Shown one piece after another: positions 1-9,577 of a stretch of DNA of 64,000 bases. Every line of letters starts with the position of its first letter. Positions within the stretch are counted from its first letter, which is position 1. The stretch is from an uncultured Shewanella sp. (GTDB lineage Bacteria; Pseudomonadota; Gammaproteobacteria; Enterobacterales; Shewanellaceae): the NCBI RefSeq assembly GCF_947491715.1, contig NZ_CANLKR010000002.1, positions 1 to 64,000 of the forward strand, given 5' to 3'. Below the pieces are notes generated by a model. It ran no database searches. It was not told where the DNA came from and worked only from the letters and a program-made list of their open reading frames with translations. A program made the translations under genes and the position numbers.

Positions 1-36
1 TGTGCGTTTAACGCCCATTGCTTTTGAGGTTTTCAT
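1..36 (-). CDS. 5' end of an unidentified gene, cut by the window edge
   Basis: On the minus strand an ATG at 36 is preceded by GGAGA about 8 bases upstream and opens a frame of 12 codons (MKTSKAMGVKRT) that leaves the window at position 1. It would be divergent from ndk. Only the start is visible, so the product cannot be named and even its being a gene is uncertain. Confidence 0.35.
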   Translation of the reverse strand, partial: MKTSKAMGVKRT

Positions 37-219
37 AGATAAGTCTCCAAAGTGTCAACTTACCTCAGGACGGAACAGTATCACCTTAAAAGGCAATAAG
101 CATTCTTGCCCCTTTGTTTTTTTAAAAGAGTACGCCTTGAATTAGGCACTTTTACAGGCTCTGAAAACACGTATCTTCAAGTCTCACGGGTATATCTGTG
201 TGAGATCCTCATACAAGGG

Positions 220-248
220 TATGAATCATGCATTAAATTTCGTATAAT
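220..248 (+). promoter_or_regulatory. probable sigma-70 promoter of ndk
   Basis: A perfect TATAAT lies at 243-248 with a GC-rich stretch directly after it, 44 bases before the ndk start. The -35 region (around 220-225) is poor, so only the -10 element is firm. Confidence 0.45.
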
Positions 249-291
249 CCGCGCGAATTTTAATACATGTTTATAAAAAAGGATGCTTTTC

Positions 292-723
292 ATGGCTATC
301 GAACGTACTTTTTCAATTGTAAAGCCTGATGCTGTTGCCAAAAATAATATTGGCGCTATCTACAACCGTTTTGAAACTGCTGGTTTAAAAATTGTTGCTG
401 CTAAAATGGTCCATTTATCTCAAGAGCAAGCTGAAGGTTTTTACGCTGAGCACAGTGAGCGTCCTTTCTTTGGCGCATTAGTGGCTTTCATGACTTCAGG
501 CCCTATTATGGTTCAAGTGTTAGAAGGTGAAAATGCCGTTCTTGCTCACCGTGATATTTTAGGTGCGACTAACCCAGCTGAAGCAGCTGAAGGCACAATT
601 CGTGCTGATTTTGCTCAAAGTATCGATGAGAATGCGGCTCATGGTTCAGATTCATTGAGTTCAGCTGAGCGTGAAATTGCTTATTTCTTCAGTGCTGAAG
701 AGCTTTGCCCACGCACTCGTTAA
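292..723 (+). CDS. ndk: nucleoside diphosphate kinase
   Basis: Transfers the gamma-phosphate from ATP to nucleoside diphosphates through a phosphohistidine, balancing the NTP and dNTP pools in the cytosol. The 143 residues equal the E. coli length. The N-terminus [12 protein letters not shown] and the GTIRADF segment are family hallmarks. The active-site segment reads ENAAHGSDS and contains the catalytic His (NxxHGSD). The start at 292 (MAIERT) is preferred over an in-frame ATG at 283 because AAAGGA sits about 9 bases before it and the protein then matches the family start. Monocistronic, closed by a terminator just downstream. Confidence 0.97.
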   Translation: MAIERTFSIVKPDAVAKNNIGAIYNRFETAGLKIVAAKMVHLSQEQAEGFYAEHSERPFFGALVAFMTSGPIMVQVLEGENAVLAHRDILGATNPAEAAEGTIRADFAQSIDENAAHGSDSLSSAEREIAYFFSAEELCPRTR

Positions 724-747
724 GATTAAGTGTAACCATAAAATAAA

Positions 748-772
748 AGGAAGCCTGAGGGCTTCTTTTTTT
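748..772 (+). terminator. rho-independent terminator of ndk
   Basis: GGAAGCC / GGCTTCT stem with a short loop followed by a T run, 25 bases after the ndk stop. Confidence 0.85.
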
Positions 773-1923
773 ATGTCTATTGATTGATATAACAAAAATA
801 TCGGCATTAAAGCCAAATTTAATGGCAAAAACAATTGAGCTCATATTAACCTTTTGATTATAATAGTTTTTTGTTGTTTTCTATTATTGTCTCGAGTTCA
901 GTCTACATAGACTTTTCAGTTGAAATACCATGATTGACTTCAACAACGTCTCACTTTTGTTTTAGGCCGTCATTAGATTATAAATAAGATCATTTGAAAA
1001 ATGCTCATTCATCCATACTGAATATTGTATTATTTCATTTTAATGTTAAATATTGATACTAATGTCTGCCACCTCCACATTTTTAAGATGAGAGTCGCCG
1101 TTATTTTAAATTTAATGTTATTTACTTCTATATAAATCTATTCTTCCTGTTTTGCTTTTTATTTTCATATATATGAAATAAGGTTATTTTAAATTCGATT
1201 AACCATCATACCTTTTTAATGTGATTGTGGTTGATTAAATGGCTGAGTGATTCATATATAAAGTCTTTTATTTCAGTTTATTGAATACCTAGTCGTTTTA
1301 TGTTTTATAGTATAAAGCAATCCATTTAGCTGACAGGCTATGTTTCTTTTTCAGGTTAAGTAATACAAATGCTGTTTGCCGTGGCGGATTGCTTTAATCA
1401 TTATATTAATAATATAAAGATATCATTCCCGTGATCTATTAATTTAACATCTGATGTTATTTTGACCACTCAATCCCAGTGTATATCTTAGTTGTGGTGG
1501 GGTGCAGCCTATAGCGATATCCTTATTTTTGAACATACATTGTATCAATTACTGATACTTTGTTTTAATAATTGTTATTTTTTAAACTTTATTTAACCTA
1601 TAAATTAACTACTAACTAATTGTTTATAATTTAGTATCAAAATGGGTTGTTGTAAAAATTCAATATAATTTATTTATATATTTAATGCTGTTTTTTATAA
1701 CCTTGTGTTTTTATTGGGTTTGCGTTATTTGTTATTATTTGTATCGAGTTTTATTTGTTCATAAAAACGCTTTTAGGTTATTTTAATGTAATTAGTGTTG
1801 ACATGAAGTCGTATATTTAACAGTATTTAGTTCGAAAATAATTAACGTTAGTTTCAATAATAAAATAATAAACAACAAATAATAATATTTTGATATTTCA
1901 AGTTGGAATGTCAGGGAGAATAT
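773..1923 (+). other. 1.15 kb AT-rich region without a gene, leader of the TonB receptor
   Basis: All six frames are broken by stops and no coding pattern is visible. It holds an 11-bp inverted repeat (listed separately) and a TTGACA at 1798-1803 followed 17 bases later by CAGTAT, a weak candidate promoter for the receptor. The very high A+T and the length suggest a long regulatory leader or decayed DNA. Confidence 0.6.
1313..1396. repeat. 11-bp inverted repeat enclosing 62 bases
   Basis: TAAAGCAATCC at 1313-1323 is matched by its exact complement GGATTGCTTTA at 1386-1396. The enclosed 62 bases are less AT-rich than the surroundings. It could be a small structured RNA, a protein-binding loop or a miniature element; nothing seen decides between these. 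Confidence 0.4.
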
Positions 1924-4539
1924 ATGCATTCATTAACTTTAGCTGCGAAAGCAGTCCGTCGTAGCTGTTTGGCTATGGCTGCCACTAGTGTTGTTTTATC
2001 TGGGCAAACTTTCGCAGAAGAGACAACAATTGAAGAGAAAGTCGAACGTATTTCTGTAACAGGCTCACGTATTAAACGTACCGATATGGAAACGGCGAGC
2101 CCAGTTACTGTTATTGATGCCAGTGCGATTAAAGCATCGGGTGCAACATCAATTGACTCTGTGCTACAAACCATGACTGCCACAGGCGGAGCCATGACTA
2201 ATCCTGGTATTAATAATGGCTCACAAGGTAATGCCTCTATTAACTTACGGGGTTTAGGTTCACAACGTACCTTAGTATTAGTGAATAGCCGTCGTATGGT
2301 TAACTCTGGCACAGGGGCTGCTTCAACCGTTGACTTAAACACTATTCCTGTTTCGATGATTAAGCGCATTGAAGTGCTTAAAGATGGCGCATCAGCGGTT
2401 TACGGTTCCGATGCAATTGCTGGTGTGGTTAACATCATTTTAAAAGATGATTTTGAAGGTTTTGAATTAAATGCCCAAAGCGGCGCCTCAACCGAAGGTG
2501 ATGCAATCACAAGTAGTATCGATCTTACGGTTGGTGGTAACTTTGACCGTGGTAATGCGGTTATGGGTATTCAATATATGGATCGCGGTGAAGCCAGTAT
2601 GGCAGATCGTGATTTCTCAGCGTGTCCTTATGCAGAAGAAACCGATGCTGATGGCAATATATCGCTCTACTGCGCGGGAAGTGTATTGACTCCTTATGGG
2701 CATGTATACGGACCAAATAATGAGTCTTTACAAGGTAATGCCGATGGCACTTGGCATGATTTTTCTGATAGTGATAGATATAATTACAATTCAGAAAGCT
2801 ATCTTTATACCCCAATGCAACGTTTAAATATGACAGCATTAGCTAACTATGAGTTAACTGACACGCTGAATTTATTTGGTGAGGCGATGTACTCTAAGCG
2901 TTGGTCTGAGCAACAAATGGCGCCTCAACCTATTTGGACTGATTTTACCTACACGGAAGCTATGGGTGACAGTTTGATTAGCAGCGGGATTAATTATGAT
3001 GATTCGGTTACCTATTACCGTCGAATGTCAGATGTCGGCAATCGTGAGTTTAGCCAAGTCGTCGATACCGTTCGTATTGTTACGGGCCTTGAAGGTGAAT
3101 TTGGGGACGCGTGGAGCTGGGATGTTGCGGTAAATTATGGTCGTAATGACTCTGTCGATCGCCTAGCGAATCTGATTAATATGGGTTCTGTTAATGATGA
3201 TATTGCAGATGGGACTTTTAACCCATTAGACCAAACTGCATGGTCGGCTGATAACATGCAAGGTTACACTTACACTGAGATTAACTCTGGTGGCAGTGAA
3301 ATGTTTATTCTGTCTGCTAACATAGGTGGTGAGTTATTTGAAATGCCAGCGGGTATGGTTGGCTTTGCAGCAGGTCTTGAGCAAAGAACGGAAAAAGCAT
3401 GGTTTATCCCTGATTCATTAACGGCTCAAGGCTTAGCAAACGATCCAAAAGTGGATCCCACTAGCGGTGAGTACGATGTGACAGAAGCGTATGCTGAATT
3501 TATTATTCCTGTACTCTCTGATATGTTCTTAGCTGAAAATGTTGAAGTTAGTGCGGCGATACGTGCGTTTGATTACAGCACCTTTGGTAGTGACAGCACT
3601 TGGAAGTTAGGTTTAACGTGGGGCGTGACAGAAGACTTAATGCTGCGAAGTGTTGCTTCAACAGCCTTTAGAGCGCCTACGGTCGATGAGTTGTATTCTG
3701 GTCAATCTACTTCTTTTGATCAAGTCACCTTCCCTGGTGCGCAAGATCAAGCACAAGTGACTGTCGGTGGTAATGAAAATTTAACACCGGAAGAAGCAAA
3801 AACACTTACTGCAGGTTTTGTCTATTCTCCTAGTTGGTTTGATGGTTTATCCGTAACGGCCGATTATTATAATATTAAAATCGATAATGCCATTGCGGAA
3901 GTTAATGCTCAGTATATTGTTGATTCTTGTTTAGACAGTTCTGGTAATGCAACAAATACGAGTTCTGCACTCTGTCAGTCTGCTCAAATTTCAATGGATA
4001 ATACAGGTCGTATTACCTTTAATAACCAATTACAAAATATTGGTTCTGAAGAAACATCAGGTATTGACTTGAATGTGGCTTATAACTTTGAAATGTTAGG
4101 GTTAGATTGGAGAGCGGCTGCTGATAGTACTATTTTGTTAGACTATGAAGTGACCACAACGGAAGGCACTGTAGATTATGCAGGCTTTATCACTTCAGGT
4201 ATTGGTAGCTATTCCAAGTATAAAACGAACCTTGATTTGAGTGTGATGGCGGATAATTGGAGTGCGAATTATCAAGCACGTTTCATTGCGGGCATGGACA
4301 GCTTTGATTGTAAGGATGACACATCAGCCTGTTATGCACCTTCAGTTGATATGGTTGTTTATCATGATATCTCAGCGTCATATTTCATGACCGAGAACTT
4401 GACTTTCTCTGCGGGCATTAATAACTTGTTCGATAAAGCGCCTCCATATTATTCAGGTAATAATGATTCAAATACAGACCCTTATACTTATGATACTTTA
4501 GGTCGTCGTTTCTATGTTCAAGCTAGCTTGAAAATGTAA
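1924..4539 (+). CDS. TonB-dependent outer-membrane receptor
   Basis: An 871-residue outer-membrane beta-barrel receptor that takes up a bulky substrate using energy passed on by TonB. A signal peptide (MHSLTLAAKAVRRS..., cleavage near AFA-EE, residues 1-32) is followed by the plug domain, with ERISVTGSRIKR near residue 45, TASPVTVIDA, and LRGLGSQRTLVLVNSRR around 115. The barrel follows, ending GRRFYVQASLKM with an aromatic-rich last strand. The start at 1924 is chosen because GGGAGA precedes it and it opens the signal peptide; an upstream in-frame TTG at 1903 lacks both. The VTGSRIKR-type plug is common in Shewanella and Xanthomonas receptors for peptides, sugars or vitamins; the substrate cannot be read from the sequence. 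No Fur box was seen upstream. Confidence 0.93.
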   Translation: MHSLTLAAKAVRRSCLAMAATSVVLSGQTFAEETTIEEKVERISVTGSRIKRTDMETASPVTVIDASAIKASGATSIDSVLQTMTATGGAMTNPGINNGSQGNASINLRGLGSQRTLVLVNSRRMVNSGTGAASTVDLNTIPVSMIKRIEVLKDGASAVYGSDAIAGVVNIILKDDFEGFELNAQSGASTEGDAITSSIDLTVGGNFDRGNAVMGIQYMDRGEASMADRDFSACPYAEETDADGNISLYCAGSVLTPYGHVYGPNNESLQGNADGTWHDFSDSDRYNYNSESYLYTPMQRLNMTALANYELTDTLNLFGEAMYSKRWSEQQMAPQPIWTDFTYTEAMGDSLISSGINYDDSVTYYRRMSDVGNREFSQVVDTVRIVTGLEGEFGDAWSWDVAVNYGRNDSVDRLANLINMGSVNDDIADGTFNPLDQTAWSADNMQGYTYTEINSGGSEMFILSANIGGELFEMPAGMVGFAAGLEQRTEKAWFIPDSLTAQGLANDPKVDPTSGEYDVTEAYAEFIIPVLSDMFLAENVEVSAAIRAFDYSTFGSDSTWKLGLTWGVTEDLMLRSVASTAFRAPTVDELYSGQSTSFDQVTFPGAQDQAQVTVGGNENLTPEEAKTLTAGFVYSPSWFDGLSVTADYYNIKIDNAIAEVNAQYIVDSCLDSSGNATNTSSALCQSAQISMDNTGRITFNNQLQNIGSEETSGIDLNVAYNFEMLGLDWRAAADSTILLDYEVTTTEGTVDYAGFITSGIGSYSKYKTNLDLSVMADNWSANYQARFIAGMDSFDCKDDTSACYAPSVDMVVYHDISASYFMTENLTFSAGINNLFDKAPPYYSGNNDSNTDPYTYDTLGRRFYVQASLKM

Positions 4540-4605
4540 TTGATGAGGAATAATGGTTTTAGTGTTTTGGAATAAAAACTATTATTGATTAAGATTAAGT
4601 TGAAT

Positions 4606-4636
4606 AAAACACCGTGAATATCGCGGTGTTTTTTTA
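4606..4636 (+). terminator. terminator of the TonB receptor gene
   Basis: AACACCG (4608-4614) pairs with CGGTGTT (4624-4630), flanked by an A run and followed by seven T. Confidence 0.85.
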
Positions 4637-4824
4637 TGCAAAAAAGACGGGAGTGACAATCTAGGGTATTTGTTTTAAGAAGATGAAATTGACTATTCTC
4701 TTCAGTTTCTGTGTGCGAAAGTGAAGATGACAAGCTTAGTAGGATAAAAAGCGGGATTGAGCGGTGAGTATTACAGATAGGGATTACAGGTACCAGTACT
4801 AGGCTGAAACCTGCTCCGTTTTTG

Positions 4825-6477
4825 TTATTGTTCAGTATGGCTATTAGTGAGTGTTAACAGCTCAGGTAAAAACTGTGTGTCTTGCTGCGCAATACTGATT
4901 TGCTCAGCTAATACATCGTTTAGGATGTCATGAGTGGTTAATGGGTTGGCCAACACGACCCGAAAGACAATAGAAGGGCCATTCATTAAAGGTTCTGCTT
5001 GAATTCGAGTACGAGAAACGAAAGAGGTCCCTTGCTCTCGTTGCTGTTTTTGGATCCATTGAGTCAGTCCATCAAGCAGCTGATTAATGTTTGTTAAAGT
5101 GCTTATATCATTCATCTCTCGAGCTTTCTCTATCGTCTGTTGCACTTGTTCTGGCACATAGCGATAGGTTAATAAACACAGTTCAGGCTCGCTGACGAGT
5201 TCAAAATCATCTTGTTGATGGATAAGATCTGCAAAATAACGTGCCTTTTCTAGACTGTTATTAATCAATATTTCGTAGCCATCTCGACCAATAATTTGTA
5301 AACAGGCATGCACAAGCATAGCCATACCCGGCCGTGATCCTTCCAGTGTTTGGCTGCCTAAATCTTTTGAACCTTGACGTAAAATATATTCAGCATGGTG
5401 TTTTATGGCATTAGCAAAGGTGGGATCTTTAAAGAGCACCATGCCAGCGCCCATGGGGACGTATAATTGTTTATGGGCGTCAATGGTGACAGAGTCTGCA
5501 CGTTCAATTCCGCTGAGTAAGTGGCGATATCGATTTGATAGTAAAGAAGCCCCTCCCCAGGCGGCATCCACATGAAAATGACAATTGAGATCTGCTGCAA
5601 GATCTGCCAGTTCATTAAGGGGATCAATATTGCCGGTTTCAGTGGTGCCCGCGACACCCACAATGGCCATCACTTTAATATTGGATGAATGAAGTTTATG
5701 GGCCATTGTGCGCATTTTTTTTACGTCGACTTTATTATTGTTATCAACAGGCACTTGAATGATATTCTCTCGGCCAATACCTAATAAATCAGCCGTTTTG
5801 CCTAAAGAATAATGTCCACGTTCAGAGACTAAAATGGCTAAATCTTCAAAACCATAATGACGTAACCCTTTCATCAGGCCTTGGGCAGCAATACCTTTGT
5901 AATCGCCATCGGCTTTTAATAGCTGATTTCGAGCAGTCCACAAAGCGGTAATATTGGCAACGGTTCCCCCTGAGCAAAAAGCCCCGAGAGAATCATTTGC
6001 ACTGTGCATCCAGTGTTGATAAAAATCACCATTTTTTTGATAAACAAGGTGATGCATCATGCCAAGCACTTGCCGCTCAAGAGGGGTAAAGGCTTTTGAT
6101 GTTTCTATTTTAACCAAATTTTGATTCAGTCCTACCATCATTTTCGATAAAGGTAAGACAAAATAAGGTAAGGCGGAGGTCATGTGGCCAATAAAACTGG
6201 GCGAAGAGGTATGGACAGAATGCGCCACCAAATTTTTCATGATGTCATCTGTATAATCAGAGACAAACTGAGGCATCTCAGGAATGTGGTATTGTTGAAA
6301 ATCACGTTCAATCTCAGTGAGAGGCTTTTCAATTGCAACAATACTGTCCTTTAAAAAGCCCATTAAATCACGAGATAGGTTTTGTTCTATCACGCTCAGT
6401 GTCGAATCAGGGGCTTCTGGCAACGTAAAAATGCGTAAAAGGGCATCTTCTGATGCTGTGGCACGTTTGAATGTCAT
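4825..6477 (-). CDS. panP: PLP-dependent aspartate/glutamate-type decarboxylase (PanP family)
   Basis: A group II pyridoxal-phosphate decarboxylase of 550 residues. The cofactor motifs are clear: FHVDAAWGG (cofactor contact) and, about 25 residues on, TIDAHKQLYVPMGAG, whose Lys forms the Schiff base. GGTVANITAL lies near residue 170. The size and the HKQLY context fit the marine-gammaproteobacterial PanP group, which is thought to make beta-alanine from aspartate for pantothenate synthesis in species lacking pyruvoyl PanD. A glutamate decarboxylase role is the alternative. The gene stands alone and is convergent with the TonB receptor. A purine-rich GTAAGAGA lies 11 bases before the ATG at 6477. 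Confidence 0.8.
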   Translation of the reverse strand: MTFKRATASEDALLRIFTLPEAPDSTLSVIEQNLSRDLMGFLKDSIVAIEKPLTEIERDFQQYHIPEMPQFVSDYTDDIMKNLVAHSVHTSSPSFIGHMTSALPYFVLPLSKMMVGLNQNLVKIETSKAFTPLERQVLGMMHHLVYQKNGDFYQHWMHSANDSLGAFCSGGTVANITALWTARNQLLKADGDYKGIAAQGLMKGLRHYGFEDLAILVSERGHYSLGKTADLLGIGRENIIQVPVDNNNKVDVKKMRTMAHKLHSSNIKVMAIVGVAGTTETGNIDPLNELADLAADLNCHFHVDAAWGGASLLSNRYRHLLSGIERADSVTIDAHKQLYVPMGAGMVLFKDPTFANAIKHHAEYILRQGSKDLGSQTLEGSRPGMAMLVHACLQIIGRDGYEILINNSLEKARYFADLIHQQDDFELVSEPELCLLTYRYVPEQVQQTIEKAREMNDISTLTNINQLLDGLTQWIQKQQREQGTSFVSRTRIQAEPLMNGPSIVFRVVLANPLTTHDILNDVLAEQISIAQQDTQFLPELLTLTNSHTEQ

Positions 6478-6697
6478 GACGCTTACTATCTCTTACCTAT
6501 CAAACTGGGTTAACGGCATTAACGAGGATGTTATGCCCGTTAAAATGGGGAGCTCACTTTACTGTATGGCGTAGAGTGCATCAAGTGATAAATGAAGGCA
6601 AATGAATTGATTATGTTTATGGGGTTTATTTTTTGCCTCAGGTCTTCATCTCACAAGGTTTGTGCTTGTGTGCATACTTTTAATACAGGCGGATATT

Positions 6698-6716
6698 GTA
6701 ATTGATAATGATTACT
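6698..6716 (+). promoter_or_regulatory. Fur box upstream of feoAB
   Basis: Thirteen of 19 positions match the Fur consensus, including the core TGATAAT followed by ATTA. It lies about 160 bases before feoA, in the 395-base gap between panP and feoA. Fur repression of ferrous iron uptake is well established in this group; the site itself is inferred. Confidence 0.65.
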
Positions 6717-6872
6717 ATTTAATTTGTTTTTAAGCTCAATAAAGCAGATAATAGCGGGCAATTGATAGGTGGTTATGTTGATAAATGATTGAGGTTGAGC
6801 AAGTCCATTCTTGCTTCCCATTTCGCGATGAAGGCTCTATCTCTCGCGTACTTCTCAAAGGGATATAGGTAA

Positions 6873-7112
6873 ATGAAGTTAAGTGAATTAAAACCAGGAG
6901 ATAATGCCATTATCTCTATTGTTGGGCAGATATCTTTGCCGTTAACGGTAAAACGAAAGTTACTTTCGATGGGGATCACACCCAATACTCGTTTTTCCTT
7001 GATCCGTCGTGCGCCTATGGGAACGGGCCTTGAGCTGAATTTACGAGGGAGTAAATTATGCATGAGGCAAGATCTGGCCGATATCATTGAGGTTGAAAAA
7101 GCCCATGACTAA
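6873..7112 (+). CDS. feoA: ferrous iron transport protein A
   Basis: A 79-residue SH3-like cytosolic protein that works with FeoB in Fe(II) import. It starts MKLSELKPGD, carries the typical LSMGITPNT turn and ends in the DIIEVEK strand. Length is normal for the family. It overlaps feoB by 8 bases, so the two are translated as a unit. AGGT lies just before the ATG. Confidence 0.93.
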   Translation: MKLSELKPGDNAIISIVGQISLPLTVKRKLLSMGITPNTRFSLIRRAPMGTGLELNLRGSKLCMRQDLADIIEVEKAHD

Positions 7113-9411
7113 AGAATTTCATTGTGTCACTGTTGGTAACCCTAATGCGGGAAAATCGACATTATTTAATGCATTAACGGGGGCGAATCAGCAGGTCGGT
7201 AATTGGTCTGGTGTGACCGTTGAAAAGAAGACGGGTCTTTTTACTTTAGAAAACACCGATGTGTATTTAACTGACTTACCTGGGATTTACGATTTACTCC
7301 CAGCTGGAAATTCTTGTGACTGCTCTTTGGATGAACAAATTGCACAAGTTTATTTAGCCAATGAAAAGATGGATGGCATCATTAACCTTGTGGATGCAAC
7401 CAATATCGAGCGACACCTTTATTTAACTGTGCAATTACGCGAATTGGGGATCCCTTTAGTTGTTGTACTCAATAAAATTGATGTTGCACTGGCACGGGGA
7501 ATCGATATTAATGTCGAGCAGATGAGTACTGCCTTAGGCTGCCCTGTAGTTGCTGTTTGTTCTCGAGATGAAAAAGATATTATCAAAGTCAAATCCCAAG
7601 TGGTGGCCTTATTAAAAGGGCAAGTCTCAAAATCGCCCTTAATACTTGATTATGGTCATGCATTGGAAGCGCAGATCAGTCAGATCCTAACAGAAACACC
7701 TGCGTTGACTCGAGGGGATGCATTAGCCAAGTTGGCGAGCCAATCTACAAGACAAAACAATTGTGGCAGTGCGTCGAATCCTGAGTCTATTAATAAGAAA
7801 GATGAAAAAGCTGGGGATGTCTTAGCAGTATCTGATGAAGATATTGAAATTTTTCTTGCAACAACGCGATTTAATTTTGTTGAGCAAGTGTTTACTCGCT
7901 CAGTGACAAGTGAACAACATGAAACGCTTACGGACAAATTAGATAAAGTCGTGCTTCATCCTTTTCTAGGAATTCCTATTTTTTTATTGGTCATGTACTT
8001 ACTGTTTATGGTCAGTATTAATGTCGGAAGTGCGTTTATTGACTTTTTTGACATCAGTGCTGGAGCATTATTTGTTGATCATTTTGGCGCATTACTTGAG
8101 GGGATAGGCTCACCAGCATGGTTAGTGACGATTTTAGCGGGAGGCATGGGCCAAGGTATTCAGACAGTGGCCACCTTTATTCCAGTGATTGCAGCTTTAT
8201 TTTTAATGCTATCCATATTGGAAGGCTCAGGCTATATGGCAAGAGCGGCTTTTGTTGTTGATGGCCTCATGCGCCGCATTGGTTTGCCGGGTAGAGCATT
8301 CGTGCCTATGATTGTGGGTTTTGGCTGCTCTGTTCCTGCGATTATGTCTACGCGGACGTTAGGCAGTGAACGTGAGCGAATAGTGACAGGTTTAATGACA
8401 CCTTTTATGTCCTGTGGTGCGCGCCTGCCCGTTTATGCCTTATTTGCCGCGGCGTTTTTTCCGCATACGGGGCAAAATTTAGTTTTCGGTTTATATATTA
8501 TTGGCATTATTGCCGCAATAGGCACCGGATTGTTACTGCGATCGACGGTGTTACCTGGTTCCAGCAGTGCCGTTGTCATGGAGCTGCCAAGCTATGAAAG
8601 GCCCAAATTTAGAACGGTTATGAATCGAACTGGCAAGCGCACGAAAAGCTTTATTAAAGGGGCGGGTAAAACCATTGTTATTGTGGTGACCTTGTTGAAT
8701 TTTGTTAATTCAATTGGTACAGATGGCAGCTTTGGTCATCAAGATAGTGCTGAGTCAGTGTTGAGTGTCGTGAGTCAAAATGTGACGCCTTTCTTTTCAC
8801 CTATGGGGATAGAGAAAGATAATTGGCCCGCAACGGTAGGAATTATTACTGGGCTTTTTGCTAAAGAAGCGGTGGTGGGAACATTAAACAGTTTATATTC
8901 TGGAGGAGACAGTAATGAGCGCTTAACGCCTTTATTCGAGTCTTTTAAAGAAGCATTGGCCACTATTCCTGCTAACCTATTTGGTATTTCATTAGACGAT
9001 CCCTTATCGCTGTCTGTAGGAGATGTGTCATCGGTTAATTCGGCCGCGCAAGAGCAATCGGTAAGCACCCATACCTTTATTGCGTTAAAGTCGGGTTTTC
9101 CAACGTTAATTGCGGCGTTTGCTTATTTACTGTTTATTTTGCTGTACACACCTTGTGTGGCAGCGATGGGAGCGATGGTGAATGAGTTTGGTCCTCGTTG
9201 GGCACTGTTTGCAGCGACTTGGACATTTGGTCTTGCTTATGGCACTGCGACTGTGTTTTATCAAATGGCGACTTTAGCGCAACATCCGCTGCAGTCAATA
9301 TTGTGGAGCGGCTTCTTCATTGGTGCCTTAGTGATATTTTATTTTTGGTTAAAGCGAAAGGGCCGCAAGACACAGAGCATTATTCCAAATGTGAAAGTGA
9401 TCACCGAGTAA
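7105..9411 (+). CDS. feoB: ferrous iron permease with GTPase domain
   Basis: Inner-membrane Fe(II) transporter of 768 residues. The N-terminal G domain shows G1 GNPNAGKST, G3 LTDLPGIYDL and G4 NKID. The polytopic membrane part follows from about residue 290, with the gate motif GFGCSVPA and a second, GARLPVYA. The start at 7105 (MTKEFHCVTVGNPN) overlaps the feoA stop; an in-frame ATG 18 bases upstream would only add MRLKKP. GAGG at 7089-7092 is the likely ribosome site. No feoC follows: the next element is a terminator. Regulation is expected through the Fur box upstream of feoA. Confidence 0.96.
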   Translation: MTKEFHCVTVGNPNAGKSTLFNALTGANQQVGNWSGVTVEKKTGLFTLENTDVYLTDLPGIYDLLPAGNSCDCSLDEQIAQVYLANEKMDGIINLVDATNIERHLYLTVQLRELGIPLVVVLNKIDVALARGIDINVEQMSTALGCPVVAVCSRDEKDIIKVKSQVVALLKGQVSKSPLILDYGHALEAQISQILTETPALTRGDALAKLASQSTRQNNCGSASNPESINKKDEKAGDVLAVSDEDIEIFLATTRFNFVEQVFTRSVTSEQHETLTDKLDKVVLHPFLGIPIFLLVMYLLFMVSINVGSAFIDFFDISAGALFVDHFGALLEGIGSPAWLVTILAGGMGQGIQTVATFIPVIAALFLMLSILEGSGYMARAAFVVDGLMRRIGLPGRAFVPMIVGFGCSVPAIMSTRTLGSERERIVTGLMTPFMSCGARLPVYALFAAAFFPHTGQNLVFGLYIIGIIAAIGTGLLLRSTVLPGSSSAVVMELPSYERPKFRTVMNRTGKRTKSFIKGAGKTIVIVVTLLNFVNSIGTDGSFGHQDSAESVLSVVSQNVTPFFSPMGIEKDNWPATVGIITGLFAKEAVVGTLNSLYSGGDSNERLTPLFESFKEALATIPANLFGISLDDPLSLSVGDVSSVNSAAQEQSVSTHTFIALKSGFPTLIAAFAYLLFILLYTPCVAAMGAMVNEFGPRWALFAATWTFGLAYGTATVFYQMATLAQHPLQSILWSGFFIGALVIFYFWLKRKGRKTQSIIPNVKVITE

Positions 9412-9430
9412 TTTTTGCCAAAGTGAGAGA

Positions 9431-9457
9431 AAAAGCAGCGTTCATTCGCTGCTTTTT
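9431..9457 (+). terminator. terminator of feoAB
   Basis: AAAAGCAGCG (9431-9440) pairs with CGCTGCTTTT (9447-9456), a 10-bp perfect stem with a 6-base loop and a T run. Confidence 0.85.
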
Positions 9458-9577
9458 ACATTAGAATCGATTATTTTTTACGATAATCGTTATTTTTCAG
9501 TGTGGATCGTTGTATCTCGAGGTGATCTGTAGGATCATGCTTTTTTAACTTTTAACCCTGTCCTTGAGAGGAATTCC

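Noticed and set aside
773..1923. A missed gene between ndk and the TonB receptor
   Set aside because: Every frame is interrupted repeatedly and no ribosome site or protein motif is visible.
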